Shown here: in pieces, positions 7,927 through 16,869 of the stretch
Layout: the number at the start of each line of letters is the position of its first letter
Position numbering within the stretch: the first letter of the stretch is position 1
From: an uncultured Clostridia bacterium
GTDB lineage: Bacteria; Bacillota; Clostridia; TANB77; CAG-508
Length of the DNA stretch: 64,000 nt
Assembly (NCBI GenBank): GCA_934183305.1
Contig: CAKPSF010000004.1
Location: 1-64,000, forward strand
Direction of reading: 5' to 3'
The notes under the pieces: model-generated
The model's input: only the letters and a program-made list of their open reading frames with translations
The model's database searches: none
Told to the model about the DNA's origin: nothing
Translations under genes and position numbers: made by a program

Positions 7927-7956
7927 TTGACTGGTCAGGCACTATTTCTGTATATT
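7927..7956 (+). promoter_or_regulatory. Possible sigma-A-like promoter before sigK
   Basis: TTGACT (7927-7932) and TATATT (7951-7956) are separated by 18 bases, on the sigK strand. In spore formers sigK is normally read by sigma-E with SpoIIID, so this match may be coincidental. Confidence 0.3.
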
Positions 7957-8037
7957 TACATATACTTTAGTTATAACGCATAACAAAGTAACTTTGTTCT
8001 TGCTTGCTTTATATAAAATAATTAGGAGGTTTTTGTA

Positions 8038-8736
8038 TTGTTTATTTCTTTTTTCTCCAGTTTTTTATTGTTTTTAAGATCGGCAGTAATCGTTTTGGGC
8101 TATATACAAGGAAATACTTTATTTCCAGAACCATTATCACCAGAAGAAGAAAAAATTTATTTAGAACAAATGAAGAATGGAAATGAGGAAGCAAGAAATA
8201 TACTAATTGAAAGAAATTTAAGACTTGTAGCTCATGTTAGTAAAAAGTATATAACTACCAACATAAGTCAAGATGATTTAATCTCAATTGGTTCAATTGG
8301 CTTAATTAAAGCAATTAATAGCTTCGACAATAGTAAAAATATTAAATTAGCTACATATGCTGCTAGATGTATAGATAATGAGATACTAATGTTTATAAGA
8401 ACTAGTAAAAAAACAAAATCGGAAGTTTTCTTAAATGAAGCAATTGGTAAGGATAAAGATGATAATGAAATAACATTATTAGATGTAATTGAAAAAGAAG
8501 AAATGTGTGTAGATGATGAAATAGATTTAAAATTAAAAATTAAAGAACTATACAATAAAATGAAAGAAGTTTTAAAGGATAGAGAAATCAATATATTAAA
8601 GCTTAGATTTGGGCTTGGTGGAATACGTCCTAGAACCCAACATGAAATAGCAGAAAATCTTGGAATAAGTCGATCATATGTTTCTAGAATAGAAACAAAA
8701 GCAATTAGTAAGTTGGCAGAAGTAATTAAAGAGTAA
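8038..8736 (+). CDS. sigK: Pro-sigma-K, late mother-cell sporulation sigma factor
   Basis: 232 residues beginning at TTG 8038, 8 bases after AGGAGG. The first ~20 residues (FISFFSSFLLFLRSAVIVLG) are hydrophobic and match the membrane-bound pro-sequence of SigK that is cut off late in sporulation. Then comes FPEPLSPEEEKIYLEQM and a canonical region 2 (RNLRLVAHVSKKY, DLISIGSIGLIKAI, YAARCIDNEILM). Region 4 has the helix-turn-helix TQHEIAENLGISRSYVSRIE (about 200-219). SigK directs late coat and lysis genes in the mother cell. The gene is continuous; there is no skin-type element splitting it. Confidence 0.95.
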   Translation: MFISFFSSFLLFLRSAVIVLGYIQGNTLFPEPLSPEEEKIYLEQMKNGNEEARNILIERNLRLVAHVSKKYITTNISQDDLISIGSIGLIKAINSFDNSKNIKLATYAARCIDNEILMFIRTSKKTKSEVFLNEAIGKDKDDNEITLLDVIEKEEMCVDDEIDLKLKIKELYNKMKEVLKDREINILKLRFGLGGIRPRTQHEIAENLGISRSYVSRIETKAISKLAEVIKE

Positions 8737-8742
8737 TATAAT

Positions 8743-8773
8743 AAATCCCCTTTAAAATTAAAAAGGGGATTTT
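8743..8773. terminator. Convergent terminator between sigK and feoB
   Basis: A perfect 11-bp stem aaatccccttt/aaaggggattt around a short loop, T-rich on both strands. The feoB stop codon lies inside it, so it serves both convergent genes. Confidence 0.85.
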
Positions 8774-10860
8774 ATCTTGTTACAATTTTTAGAATAAGGA
8801 CAAAATATACATTTTGTATTGTTTTTCTTAATTGTTTTAATTATTTCGAAAATAATCGATACTAATAACATTATAAAAATAATATTTATTAAGTTTATAC
8901 TTCTATTTTCAATTCTATTCCAAACTTGATAAACAATTGTTGAAGTTAGCCAAGCAATACAAGTTTGAAATAGTAAAGCATTGAATAATTTTTTGCTACT
9001 TTTTAATTCTTGTTTCATTGCTCCTATTGCTCCAAAACATGGAGCAGAAAACAAATTAAATATCATAAATGCATAGGCTGATGAAGGCTTAAAGAATCCA
9101 AATACATTATTGGTGTAAAAAATATTATTTACATCACTATTATTTGATGATAATCCACTTATAACATTCATTGAGGATACGACTTGCTCTTTAGCTATTA
9201 ATCCTTGAATTGCTGATATTGTTGCTTCCCAGCTATCCACTCCTATTACTGGCTTAAATATCCAAGATATTTTCTTCCCAATTGTAGCAAGTATACTTTC
9301 ACTTATATTAATTCCATATTCCATATTAAAAGAAAAAGATACTAAGAACCATATAATTATTGAACAAAGTAATATTATTGTTCCTGCTCTTTTAATAAAT
9401 GACATAACTTTGTCTGAAATATCATTTATAATATATTTCATATTAGGAAGCTTATATTCTGGAAGTTCTACCATATAAGTATTTGAAACATTTTTGTATT
9501 TGACTTTCTTTATAATTAAAGCACTAAGAATTATAATTAAAATTGCTATAAAATATAAAGAAGCAGATACTATTCCAGCATTTTTAGGAAAAAAATATCC
9601 TGTAAATAATGCAATTATTGGTATTTTAGCACTACATGGAATAAATGGTGTAAGAAGTATTGTAAGTTCTCGTTCTTCTTCATTTTCTATTATTCTTGTC
9701 CCAGTTATTCCTGGGACGCTACAACCAGAGCCAATAATAAAGGGTATTATGCTTTTCCCGCTCAATCCAATTTTTCTAAAAGTATTGTCTAATAAAAAAG
9801 CAATTCTGGACATATAACCTGTTGTTTCTAGTAAAGATATGCACAAAAATAATATTATTAATTGAGGAATAAAACCTAATACTGCCCCTATTCCAGTTAT
9901 AATGCCATCAACTACTAGACTATTAAGACAATTTGAAATTCCAATATTTTTTAACAAACTTCCAGTATTAATTTTAGCTTTATATATAAATTCTTCTATG
10001 GAATCAGTTGTGTATGTTCCAATAACACCAACCGAAATATAATATACTAAAAACATAATACAAATAAATATTGGAAAGGCTATATATTTATTTAAAAGTA
10101 TTTTATCTATTTTGTCTGTTATGTTTCTAATATTATTATTTTTCTTTAGATTTAAGATTAATATTCTTTCTATGTATTGGTATCTTTGGGTTGCAATTAT
10201 TTCTTCAAAATCTATATTACTATAATTATTTATCAAATTATTTTTATTTAAATATTTATCATTTTCTAATAATTTTATAGCAATAAATCTTTTATTAGAA
10301 ATATCAGGATTTAATTCATGTTCCGTATTAGTTATTATATTTTCTAAATCTGAATCAAATATTTTTAATTTATCTGAAACATTTTTATTTAATAAACCTA
10401 TTTCTTTTATTAAATCTTTAATTCCTATTTCCTTTAAGGCTGATATCTTTATAACCTTTGTGCCCAATGCTCTCTCAAGACCATTTTCATTAATTGATAT
10501 TCCTTTATTTTCTAGAATATCTACCATATTTAATGCAATAATCACTTTACAATCTAATTCTAATAATTGGGTAGTTAAATATAAACTTCTTTCAATACTT
10601 GTTGCATCTATTATATTTATGATAACATCAGGTTTTTCTTCAATTATGAAATCTCGTGATATTCTCTCTTCTATACTATATGGGCTTAATGAATAAATAC
10701 CTGGCAAATCTATTAATTCATAATTAGTTCCCTTAATTAGTCCAACTTTCTTTTCTATTGTAACTCCAGGCCAATTTCCTACTTTATTATTCATTCCGGT
10801 TAAACAATTAAAAAGGGTAGTCTTTCCACTATTCTGATTACCTATTAATGCGATTTTCAT
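8758..10860 (-). CDS. feoB: Ferrous iron transporter FeoB
   Basis: 700 residues, usual length. FeoB is the membrane Fe(II) permease with a cytoplasmic G domain. G1 GNQNSGKTT (7-15), G3 DLPG (51-54) and G4 NMVD (111-114) are all present, followed by a helical spacer and then two nucleoside-gate repeats (first around LGFIPQLIILFLCISLLE, with GSGCSVPGITGTRI). The cytoplasmic tail is Cys-rich (CIFCPYSKNC), as in Firmicute FeoB proteins that lack FeoC. Its start overlaps the end of feoA by four bases, so the pair is translationally coupled. Confidence 0.96.
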   Translation of the reverse strand: MKIALIGNQNSGKTTLFNCLTGMNNKVGNWPGVTIEKKVGLIKGTNYELIDLPGIYSLSPYSIEERISRDFIIEEKPDVIINIIDATSIERSLYLTTQLLELDCKVIIALNMVDILENKGISINENGLERALGTKVIKISALKEIGIKDLIKEIGLLNKNVSDKLKIFDSDLENIITNTEHELNPDISNKRFIAIKLLENDKYLNKNNLINNYSNIDFEEIIATQRYQYIERILILNLKKNNNIRNITDKIDKILLNKYIAFPIFICIMFLVYYISVGVIGTYTTDSIEEFIYKAKINTGSLLKNIGISNCLNSLVVDGIITGIGAVLGFIPQLIILFLCISLLETTGYMSRIAFLLDNTFRKIGLSGKSIIPFIIGSGCSVPGITGTRIIENEEERELTILLTPFIPCSAKIPIIALFTGYFFPKNAGIVSASLYFIAILIIILSALIIKKVKYKNVSNTYMVELPEYKLPNMKYIINDISDKVMSFIKRAGTIILLCSIIIWFLVSFSFNMEYGINISESILATIGKKISWIFKPVIGVDSWEATISAIQGLIAKEQVVSSMNVISGLSSNNSDVNNIFYTNNVFGFFKPSSAYAFMIFNLFSAPCFGAIGAMKQELKSSKKLFNALLFQTCIAWLTSTIVYQVWNRIENRSINLINIIFIMLLVSIIFEIIKTIKKNNTKCIFCPYSKNCNKIKSPF

Positions 10861-11084
10861 ATAATATCCACCTCTATTTGTTTTAAATCAGCTTTTCTAA
10901 TAGCAATTTCATATCCCCTAAGTTCTATATTAATAGGGTCTCCCATTGGGGCAACTCCTTTTACTTTAACTTTTGCTCCTTTTGTAAATCCCATATCCAA
11001 TAAATGCCTTTTGACTTCACCTTTAGACATATTTATTTTAGTAATGATTCCAACTTGTCCGATTTTTAAATCAGATAAATTCAT
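10857..11084 (-). CDS. feoA: FeoA, accessory protein for iron uptake
   Basis: 75 residues, an SH3-like FeoA domain (MNLSDLKIGQVGIITKI, HLLDMGFTKGAKVKV, PMGDPINIELRGYEIAIRK). FeoA binds the FeoB cytoplasmic part and helps Fe(II) import. It overlaps feoB by four bases. I looked for a Fur box upstream and found no convincing one. Confidence 0.95.
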   Translation of the reverse strand: MNLSDLKIGQVGIITKINMSKGEVKRHLLDMGFTKGAKVKVKGVAPMGDPINIELRGYEIAIRKADLKQIEVDII

Positions 11085-11144
11085 TTTTTCTATCTCCTAT
11101 AATATATTTTCAATAAATTATATTATAAAAGAATATTTTTATTA

Positions 11145-11180
11145 CAAAAAAGAAACATATATACGAATTATATGTTTCTT
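11145..11180 (-). terminator. Terminator at the end of the nrd operon
   Basis: A perfect 12-bp stem aagaaacatata/tatatgtttctt with a 7-base loop, followed by a T run on the minus strand. It closes nrdD2 and isolates feoAB. Confidence 0.85.
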
Positions 11181-11186
11181 AATAGT

Positions 11187-13103
11187 TTATTTTATATTGA
11201 TTTCTGAATATTGAATATTATCATATAAATATCTAATTATCTTTTCTAGTTCATTATCATCAGTATATTTAATATCTATATTGGCTATGCCTCCACCAGT
11301 AGAAATATTTTGAAATTCACTTTCAAATTTAAGTTTCTCAAATATATTAATATCTTCCATTTTAGTAACGTGGTATGAATTAGTATAAAATCCTTTATCT
11401 GTTATATCTTGTATAGTTCCAAATTTTTCTTTATCTATTAAAGCAAATTTTTTACATAGACTTTCTTTTGAATCACCATATAGAACAAATCCAAGCCCTG
11501 TTTCATTTTTCCACTCATTAACTGTTTTGTTTATCTTCTTTAACAACTTCATTGCAAAATCATGCCCTTGTTTTGTTGTATTTGACATACCAGTCATTAA
11601 TTTAGTTGCCTCATATATTCCAACATATCCTAATGATAGGCTTGAATATCCGTCTTTTAATAATCCATCTATTTTTTCACCTTTTTTTAATCTTGATATT
11701 GCCCCATGTTGCCAATGTATTGGACTGACATCTGAATATGTGCCAAGTAACGAATAATGTCTACACATTAATGCGTCTTTACATAGCTCTAATCTTTCTT
11801 CAAGCTCTTTCCAAAATTTTTCCTCATTTTCATCAGCAATTATTGCTATTTGAGGTAAATTAATAGTTACAATTCCTTGATTGAATCTTCCCTCGAATTT
11901 AAAATTACCATTTTTATCCTTCCATGGCTGCAAAAAATTTTGTGCTCCACAAGGACTAAATAGATTTCCTTCATAATTTTCTCTCATTTTCTTTGCAGAA
12001 ATATATGATAAATTTTTCCCTTTAATTGTACATTGTAATGCAAGTTTTGTTAAATAATCATATTTATTTCCATTTAGGTTATTGCTTTCATCTAGTACAT
12101 ATACTATTTTAGGAAATTTAGGAGTTATATTTATTCCATTTCCATCTTTTATTCCTTTTAATCTCTGTTTTAATATTTCTTCTATTAGCATTGCATTTTC
12201 TTTTATATATTCATCATCTTGATCTAAATGCAAAAATAATGTTATGAATGGCTCATATCTGTTATTTGTTACAAGTGTATTTAATTGATAGAAAATTGTT
12301 TGCACGCCATTGCTAATCTCTTCTCTTAGCATATCATTAGAAATATTTTCTATATCAATATTAGATATGTTGTTTTTAAAATTTTGTTCAAGTTTATTTT
12401 TTATTTTTATATAACTTTTTCTAATATATTTTCCTAAGTGCATCAAATCAATTGCTTGTCCCCCATACTGACTACTTGATATGGTTGCAATTATTTGGCT
12501 TGTTACTATGCATGCAACTTTAAAACTTTTCGGTGTTTCAATCATTATATTGTTAATAACTGTCCCATTATCTAACATATCTTCAATATTTATTAATGAA
12601 CAATTTATTATTGGTTGTATAAAATATTCAGTATTATGAAAATGAAGTATACCTTCTTGATCGGCTTTAGTTATTTTTTCTGGTAATAAAAGTCTATTAG
12701 TTAAGTCCCTTGAAACTTCACCTGCTATATAATCTCTTTGAGCAGCTGCAAAACATAATTTTTCTTCATATTGTTCTTTATTATTATTTCTAATCATACC
12801 TAATATAGACTCATCTGTTGTATTTTGCTTTCTTACTAATGCTCTTGTATATCTATATACTATATATTTTTTAGCTAAATCATATTTTTGAAATTCCATT
12901 AATTTTCGTTCTATTATGTCTTGAATATCTTCTACTAACATTCTTTTTTTGCCTAAAGATTCAATATAATTTACAATATCTTTTATTTCCTGATTAGTTG
13001 CTTTTTCTGTATCAATTACTTCTTTATTTGCCTTTCCAATTGCAATCTCTATTTTTTGTCTATCAAAATCAACAGCTCTTCCATCTCTTTTAATTACTTT
13101 CAC
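11187..13103 (-). CDS. NrdD paralogue lacking the glycyl-radical domain
   Basis: 638 residues, clearly homologous along its length to the complete NrdD two genes upstream: an ATP-cone (KVIKRDGRAVDFDRQKI), IINCSLINIEDMLDNG, FNQGIVTINLPQIA and SLGYVGIYEATKLMTG. It stops at YLYDNIQYSEINIK, exactly before the zinc site and glycyl-radical loop. The CMGCRSF segment of the partner reads PCGAQNF here, so the MGC cysteine is replaced. It therefore cannot carry its own glycyl radical and probably does not reduce ribonucleotides; a regulatory or partner role is inference. Start: GTG 13103, 6 bases after AAAGGAGG. A hairpin lies between it and nrdG. Confidence 0.85.
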   Translation of the reverse strand: MKVIKRDGRAVDFDRQKIEIAIGKANKEVIDTEKATNQEIKDIVNYIESLGKKRMLVEDIQDIIERKLMEFQKYDLAKKYIVYRYTRALVRKQNTTDESILGMIRNNNKEQYEEKLCFAAAQRDYIAGEVSRDLTNRLLLPEKITKADQEGILHFHNTEYFIQPIINCSLINIEDMLDNGTVINNIMIETPKSFKVACIVTSQIIATISSSQYGGQAIDLMHLGKYIRKSYIKIKNKLEQNFKNNISNIDIENISNDMLREEISNGVQTIFYQLNTLVTNNRYEPFITLFLHLDQDDEYIKENAMLIEEILKQRLKGIKDGNGINITPKFPKIVYVLDESNNLNGNKYDYLTKLALQCTIKGKNLSYISAKKMRENYEGNLFSPCGAQNFLQPWKDKNGNFKFEGRFNQGIVTINLPQIAIIADENEEKFWKELEERLELCKDALMCRHYSLLGTYSDVSPIHWQHGAISRLKKGEKIDGLLKDGYSSLSLGYVGIYEATKLMTGMSNTTKQGHDFAMKLLKKINKTVNEWKNETGLGFVLYGDSKESLCKKFALIDKEKFGTIQDITDKGFYTNSYHVTKMEDINIFEKLKFESEFQNISTGGGIANIDIKYTDDNELEKIIRYLYDNIQYSEINIK

Positions 13104-13123
13104 AAATCTCCTCCTTTTAAAAC

Positions 13124-13156
13124 AAAAGAGCTACAAGTATATCTAGCAGCTCTTTT
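13124..13156 (-). terminator. Hairpin between nrdG and nrdD2, possible attenuator
   Basis: A stem AAAAGAGCT/AGCTCTTTT ending in GTTTT on the minus strand, directly before the nrdD2 ribosome-binding site. It could partly end transcription after nrdG, lowering nrdD2, or protect the 3' end of the nrdDG message. Confidence 0.55.
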
Positions 13157-13165
13157 AAATTTTTA

Positions 13166-13660
13166 TTAATCTTTAAACAATACAATTTTGGAATCTGCTA
13201 AGCTTTTTTGAACATCTATAACTCTTTGATTTTCAGAACCTTTCCATTTTAATTTTGGATTTCTTAAATCATCTTCATATCTTCCATCGACTATAACATC
13301 AAGGTATTTAGCAATTTCCTTATCTTTTAAGTCATTATCAAATGAATAACCAGACCAAGCCCATAGACTTTTATTGGGAAACTTCTCTTTAAATGCTTTA
13401 GCAAGTTTTGTAGTTCCTTCAATATTTCGTGGATGCATAGGTTCTCCACCTAAAATAGATAATCCTTCAATATGTTTATTATTGCATAAATCTAAAATAT
13501 GATTTAACGTTTCATCATTAAATTCTTTTCCACCATTAAAATCATGAGTTTCTTGGTTGAAACAATTCTTGCAATTAAAACTACAACCTTGTGTAAAGAT
13601 AGATACCCTTACCCCAGGTCCATCTGATATATCCATTTTTCTAATCTTATTATATCTCAT
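13166..13660 (-). CDS. nrdG: Anaerobic ribonucleotide reductase activating enzyme
   Basis: 164 residues. A radical-SAM activase with the 4Fe-4S motif C26-x3-C30-x2-C33 (CSFNCKNC) and the following GG-containing helix (SILGGEPMHP). It uses S-adenosylmethionine to install the glycyl radical on NrdD. It starts 30 bases after the complete nrdD, the usual arrangement. Confidence 0.96.
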   Translation of the reverse strand: MRYNKIRKMDISDGPGVRVSIFTQGCSFNCKNCFNQETHDFNGGKEFNDETLNHILDLCNNKHIEGLSILGGEPMHPRNIEGTTKLAKAFKEKFPNKSLWAWSGYSFDNDLKDKEIAKYLDVIVDGRYEDDLRNPKLKWKGSENQRVIDVQKSLADSKIVLFKD

Positions 13661-13689
13661 AAAAGTCCATCTCTTTTCTAATTTTTTAT

Positions 13690-15846
13690 TTAATCATCTT
13701 TATTATCGATATGTAAAACTCTTTCTTTAATTTCTTGTGTTCTTCCTTTATTCCAGAAGTTGCTTCCAATATATCCGCAAGTTCTTCTTGCAACATTTAA
13801 TGTAGCATGATCTCTGTTACCACAGTTAGGACAATACCATTCTAAATCATCATCAATTAAAATTTCTCCGTCATATCCGCATTTCTGGCAATAATCTGAT
13901 TTAGTATTAAGTTCTGCATACATAATATTGTCATATATAAATTTAATTATTTGAATTACAACTTCTAGGTTATTTTGTAAGTTTGGTGTTTCGATATATG
14001 AAATCGCTCCACCAGGACTTAATCTTTGGAATTCACTTTCTAATTTTAATTTTGAAAAAGCATCAATTTCTTCAAATACAGGTATGTGATATGAATTTGT
14101 AATATAATCTCTATCTGTAATACCTTTTATCACACCAAATCTATTTTTTAAACATTTAGCAAATTTGTATGTTGTAGATTCAATTGGTGTTCCATAAACA
14201 CTATAATCAATGTTTTCTTTTTCTTTCCATTCTTGACATTTTTCATTAAGTTTTTGCATAACTTTAATTCCAAATTCTTTTCCTTCAGCTCCATCAGTGT
14301 GACTATGCCCTGTCATATACTTAACACATTCATATAATCCAGCATATCCAAGTGAAATTGTTGAGTATCCTCCATGTAATAAATCATGAATACTTTCACC
14401 TTTGCCTAGTCTTGCTAAAGCTCCATGTTGCCATAGAATTGGAGCAACATCACTTGTAGCTTTGCTTAATCTTTCATGTCTTTTTTGTAATGCTCTATGG
14501 CATAATTCAAGTCTTTCTTCATAAACTTTCCAGAATAAGTCCATATCTTTTCCAGATGTTAAAGCAACATCAACTAGGTTTATTGTTACAACACCTTGAT
14601 TAAATCTTCCATAATATTTTGGTTTATTAGTTTTTGGATCAACATATGGTGTTAAGAATGAACGACATCCCATACAAGGATAGCAATTTCCATTTCCATT
14701 TTTATCTATTTTATATTCTAGCATTTTCTTTTCAGATATATAATCTGGCACCATACGTTTAGCTGTACACTTAGCAGCAAGTTCAGTTAAATACCAATAT
14801 TTGCTACCCTCTTTTATATTATCTTCTTCTAACACGTATAGAAGCTTTGGAAATGCAGGTGTTATAAATACACCTTTTTCGTTTTTCATTCCTTCAATTC
14901 TTTGTTTTAAAAATTCTTCTATTATCATTGCCAATTCTTCTTTATATTCTTCTGTTTCCCCTAAATAGAAGCAAACACTTAAAAATGGAGATTGTCCATT
15001 TGTTGTAGTCATTGAATTTATTTGATATTGAAATGTTTGAACTCCGTCTTTAATTTCTTTTGCTAAATCTTCTTTTGCAAATTGTTCACATTGTTCTTTA
15101 GTTAACTTTCTTTCTTGATATTTTTTTAAATATCTTTTATAACTTTCTCTAACAAAAGGAGCTAAATGAGTCATTGTGACTGTTGCACCACCATATTGGC
15201 TAGAAGTAACAGCTGTAATAATTTGAGTAGCAATAGTCATTGCTGTTAAGAATTTATGAGGTTTTTCTATCATAACGCCATTAATATTAGTTCCATTTTG
15301 TAACATATCTTCTAAGTTAATTAAATCACAATTGTGTAAAGCATTTTGAGCAAAATAGTCAGCATCATGAAAATGTATAATTCCTTCATCGTGAGCTTTT
15401 ACAATATCTTCTGGTAATAAAAATCTTCTAGTTATATCTGTACTTGTTATACCTGCCAAATAATCTCTTTGAGTAGTAACAATTGTTGCATTTTTATTAG
15501 AGTTTTCATTATTCCAATATTCACTTTCACCATCAATTAATTCTTTTATTGATTGATCAGTTGTATTTGATTTTCTTACTAATTCTCTAGTATATCTATA
15601 TGTAATATATTTTTTAGCCAAATCATATTTACCAGCAGCCATTAATTTTTGTTCTATTATATCTTGTATATCTTCTACTAATATTCTTTGTTTTCTTAAT
15701 TTTTCAATATACTTTATAATTTTATTAATATCTTCTTCTGACGCCATATCCTTTTCGTCTACTTCTTTGTTAGCTTTGTTTATTGCTATTCTAATTTTTT
15801 CTGGATTATAATCAACTATTGTTCCATCTCTTTTGATTATTTTCAT
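13690..15846 (-). CDS. nrdD: Anaerobic (class III) ribonucleoside-triphosphate reductase
   Basis: 718 residues, complete. It makes deoxyribonucleotides without oxygen. Residues 1-90 form the ATP-cone allosteric domain (KIIKRDGTIVDYNPEKIRI). The active-site segments are ALHNCDLINLEDMLQNG and CYPCMGCRSFLTPY. The C-terminal zinc site has C653, C656, C672 and C675, and the glycyl-radical loop RTCGYIG has the radical Gly at about 691. It leads the operon nrdD-nrdG-nrdD2. Upstream are a clear -10 and an inverted-repeat operator centred 41.5 bases before the predicted start of transcription. Confidence 0.97.
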   Translation of the reverse strand: MKIIKRDGTIVDYNPEKIRIAINKANKEVDEKDMASEEDINKIIKYIEKLRKQRILVEDIQDIIEQKLMAAGKYDLAKKYITYRYTRELVRKSNTTDQSIKELIDGESEYWNNENSNKNATIVTTQRDYLAGITSTDITRRFLLPEDIVKAHDEGIIHFHDADYFAQNALHNCDLINLEDMLQNGTNINGVMIEKPHKFLTAMTIATQIITAVTSSQYGGATVTMTHLAPFVRESYKRYLKKYQERKLTKEQCEQFAKEDLAKEIKDGVQTFQYQINSMTTTNGQSPFLSVCFYLGETEEYKEELAMIIEEFLKQRIEGMKNEKGVFITPAFPKLLYVLEEDNIKEGSKYWYLTELAAKCTAKRMVPDYISEKKMLEYKIDKNGNGNCYPCMGCRSFLTPYVDPKTNKPKYYGRFNQGVVTINLVDVALTSGKDMDLFWKVYEERLELCHRALQKRHERLSKATSDVAPILWQHGALARLGKGESIHDLLHGGYSTISLGYAGLYECVKYMTGHSHTDGAEGKEFGIKVMQKLNEKCQEWKEKENIDYSVYGTPIESTTYKFAKCLKNRFGVIKGITDRDYITNSYHIPVFEEIDAFSKLKLESEFQRLSPGGAISYIETPNLQNNLEVVIQIIKFIYDNIMYAELNTKSDYCQKCGYDGEILIDDDLEWYCPNCGNRDHATLNVARRTCGYIGSNFWNKGRTQEIKERVLHIDNKDD

Positions 15847-15887
15847 ATCATACTCCCCCTTTTGTTTCTCTCTTAAAACTCGAATAT

Positions 15888-15893
15888 ATTATA
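15888..15893 (-). promoter_or_regulatory. -10 element of the nrdD promoter
   Basis: TATAAT on the minus strand, giving a predicted start near 15881. There is no good -35 hexamer at the right distance, which fits a promoter that depends on an activator bound at the adjacent operator. Confidence 0.6.
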
Positions 15894-15914
15894 CCATAAT
15901 ACTTTTTCGAGTTA

Positions 15915-15930
15915 TGTTGCAAATGCAACA
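15915..15930. promoter_or_regulatory. Crp/Fnr-type operator, nrdD side
   Basis: TGTTGC-N4-GCAACA, a perfect 6-bp inverted repeat. Its centre lies 41.5 bases upstream of the predicted nrdD start, the class II activator position. An identical repeat lies at 16113-16128 in front of the divergent Crp/Fnr gene. Confidence 0.7.
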
Positions 15931-16112
15931 AAATATTAAAAAGTTTTTTTGACTAATTTTTTTGTACTTATTTGTAGGTGTTTTCGCTTTGTTACATTTT
16001 TATTACAAAAAACATCAATTTATTACAAATATATTAAATTTAAAAATGTAGCAATTTCAATATATTTATGTATATATTGTAAATAATTGTTTATATAATT
16101 TTTATGTATTCT

Positions 16113-16128
16113 TGTTGCATTTGCAACA
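16113..16128. promoter_or_regulatory. Crp/Fnr-type operator, regulator side
   Basis: A second TGTTGC-N4-GCAACA site. It covers the -35 hexamer of the regulator's own promoter, the expected place for self-repression. Confidence 0.7.
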
Positions 16129-16143
16129 TAATTATTATATAAT
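16115..16143 (+). promoter_or_regulatory. Promoter of the Crp/Fnr-family gene
   Basis: TTGCAT (16115-16120) and TATAAT (16138-16143) with a 17-base spacer, on the strand of the regulator. The -35 is embedded in the inverted-repeat operator. Confidence 0.65.
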
Positions 16144-16170
16144 AATTGTTAGTTTAAGGAGATTTATATT

Positions 16171-16809
16171 ATGGCAAGAAATACCTTTGATATCGAAAAA
16201 TTTTCAAATGAAATAATATTAAATTGTGATACATGTCAAGTTAAAGAATTTGCTAAAAACGAGATAATAACTACATATATAGTAAATAGAAATATGCTTT
16301 GCATTGTATTAGAAGGGTCAGCAGATCTAATAAGATATGACTTCGATGGAAATCAAATGATAGTTGAAAAATTTAATAAATATGATGTGTTTGGAGAAAT
16401 ATTTTATAGAATAAATATTAACAATGAGTTATTTGTTAAAGCAAGAGAAAAAACTAAAATATTGATGCTTAATTATGATATTTTCGAAAAAAAATGTAAA
16501 AGAAATTGTAAATTTCATGAAAACCTATTACTTGGACTTCCTAAATTAGTTTTAACAAAAATATCTGATTTGAACCTAAGAATCGAATTATTATCAAAGA
16601 AAACTATACGAGATAAAATACTTTCATATTTTAGAGTATTATCTGAAAATAATTTTAGCAAAACCTTTACTCTTCCCTTTTCTCTTACTGATCTAGCTGA
16701 TTACTTAAGTATAGATAGAAGCGCAATGATGAGAGAAATTAAAATATTAAAAGAAGATGGAATTATAAAGAAGCAAGATAAAAATCGTTTTACACTATTG
16801 AACCAATAA
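16171..16809 (+). CDS. Crp/Fnr-family transcription regulator
   Basis: 212 residues. An N-terminal cyclic-nucleotide-binding-like barrel (about 20-110, with LCIVLEGSADLIRYD and YDVFGEIF), a dimer helix, and a C-terminal winged helix (FSLTDLADYLSIDRSAMMRE, about 170-190). Cysteines C19, C22, C109 and C113 (NCDTC and KKCKRNC) resemble the spacing of redox- or Fe-S-sensing family members; C44 is a fifth. An oxygen or redox sensor controlling anaerobic dNTP synthesis fits its place opposite nrdD, but the ligand is inference. The start ATG 16171 follows AAGGAG. Two matching operators lie in the intergenic region. Confidence 0.85.
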   Translation: MARNTFDIEKFSNEIILNCDTCQVKEFAKNEIITTYIVNRNMLCIVLEGSADLIRYDFDGNQMIVEKFNKYDVFGEIFYRININNELFVKAREKTKILMLNYDIFEKKCKRNCKFHENLLLGLPKLVLTKISDLNLRIELLSKKTIRDKILSYFRVLSENNFSKTFTLPFSLTDLADYLSIDRSAMMREIKILKEDGIIKKQDKNRFTLLNQ

Positions 16810-16869
16810 ATTGTAATTTATAGGACAATATATAATTGAAATCAACATATTTTTGAGAGCATTTTTTCA

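Noticed and set aside
8038..8736. Search for a skin-like element interrupting sigK
   Set aside because: The gene is continuous from pro-sequence to region 4, with no recombinase gene or split.
16068..16090. A possible NrdR-box-like sequence (tgtatatattgta) near the Crp/Fnr gene
   Set aside because: Only one partial match was seen and it is on the regulator side; NrdR boxes normally come in spaced pairs before nrd genes.
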